Source: an uncultured Brachyspira sp. (GTDB lineage Bacteria > Cyanobacteriota > Vampirovibrionia > Gastranaerophilales > Gastranaerophilaceae). Taken from it: a stretch of 12,980 nt of DNA. The stretch spans positions 1-12,980 of the forward strand of contig ONYB01000109.1 in NCBI GenBank assembly GCA_900321895.1. The letters run 5' to 3'. The position numbers and the translations under genes are program-made. Below, piece after piece: positions 12,950 to 12,980 of this stretch (its first letter is position 1; each line of letters starts with the position of its first letter). A model generated the notes under the pieces. That model saw only the letters and a list, made by a program, of their open reading frames with translations, was not told where the DNA came from and searched no databases.

Positions 12950-12980
12950 TTATGCCTCAGTATTTAGCTTTTTATCCACA
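12950..12980 (-). CDS. C-terminal end of a minus-strand gene (cut by window edge)
   Basis: Nine codons reading VDKKLNTEA and a TAA stop (12952-12950) lie at the right edge on the minus strand. The other two minus frames are closed by stops here. The terminator 17 bases further supports a real gene end. Too little is visible to name it. Confidence 0.45.
   Translation of the reverse strand, partial: VDKKLNTEA

Overview
The window is an ordinary-looking, AT-rich chromosomal segment with 13 complete protein genes and two genes cut by the window edges. No tRNA, rRNA, transposase, phage gene or CRISPR array was seen. The organism looks like a low-GC, probably double-membraned bacterium. Signal-peptide proteins, one of them rich in beta strands, and an S41 processing protease favour an outer envelope. 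TTG starts are frequent and several genes lack a Shine-Dalgarno (SD) site. This combination would fit the gut-associated non-photosynthetic cyanobacterial relatives (Vampirovibrionia/Gastranaerophilales), but that placement is an impression and is not proven by any marker here.

Layout. Positions 1-320 (-) hold the N-terminus of an unknown exported protein, divergent from a TPR protein (441-1184, +). That gene converges with rarA (1189-2421, -), the replication-stress AAA+ ATPase. RarA diverges from an orphan membrane-anchored solute-binding protein (2477-3709, +). A 288-base spacer with repeats and a possible terminator follows, then two small paralogous proteins of unknown function (3998-4243 and 4273-4479). 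Next comes rsmH with an FtsL-like divisome gene (4547-5976), closed by a strong bidirectional terminator.

On the minus strand lie an S41 carboxyl-terminal protease (6038-7282) and gltX (7414-8883), separated by a terminator. On the plus strand follow a secreted beta-rich protein (9072-9962), a two-gene operon of a DivIC/FtsB-like protein and a large TPR protein (10039-12098), and a small secreted protein with an HEALH putative zinc-protease motif (12198-12881). A minus-strand gene appears to enter from the right edge behind its own terminator.

Two genes belong to the division machinery (FtsL-like and DivIC/FtsB-like) and rsmH sits with the first, as in the classical division and cell-wall cluster. 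Here the cluster is broken: no mraZ lies upstream and no ftsI lies downstream.

The points most worth checking are (a) four genes without an SD site in which a -10 box ends exactly six bases before the ATG, which predicts leaderless mRNAs; (b) the tandem pair of small paralogous proteins; and (c) the HEALH secreted protein, whose promoter is flanked by an inverted repeat.
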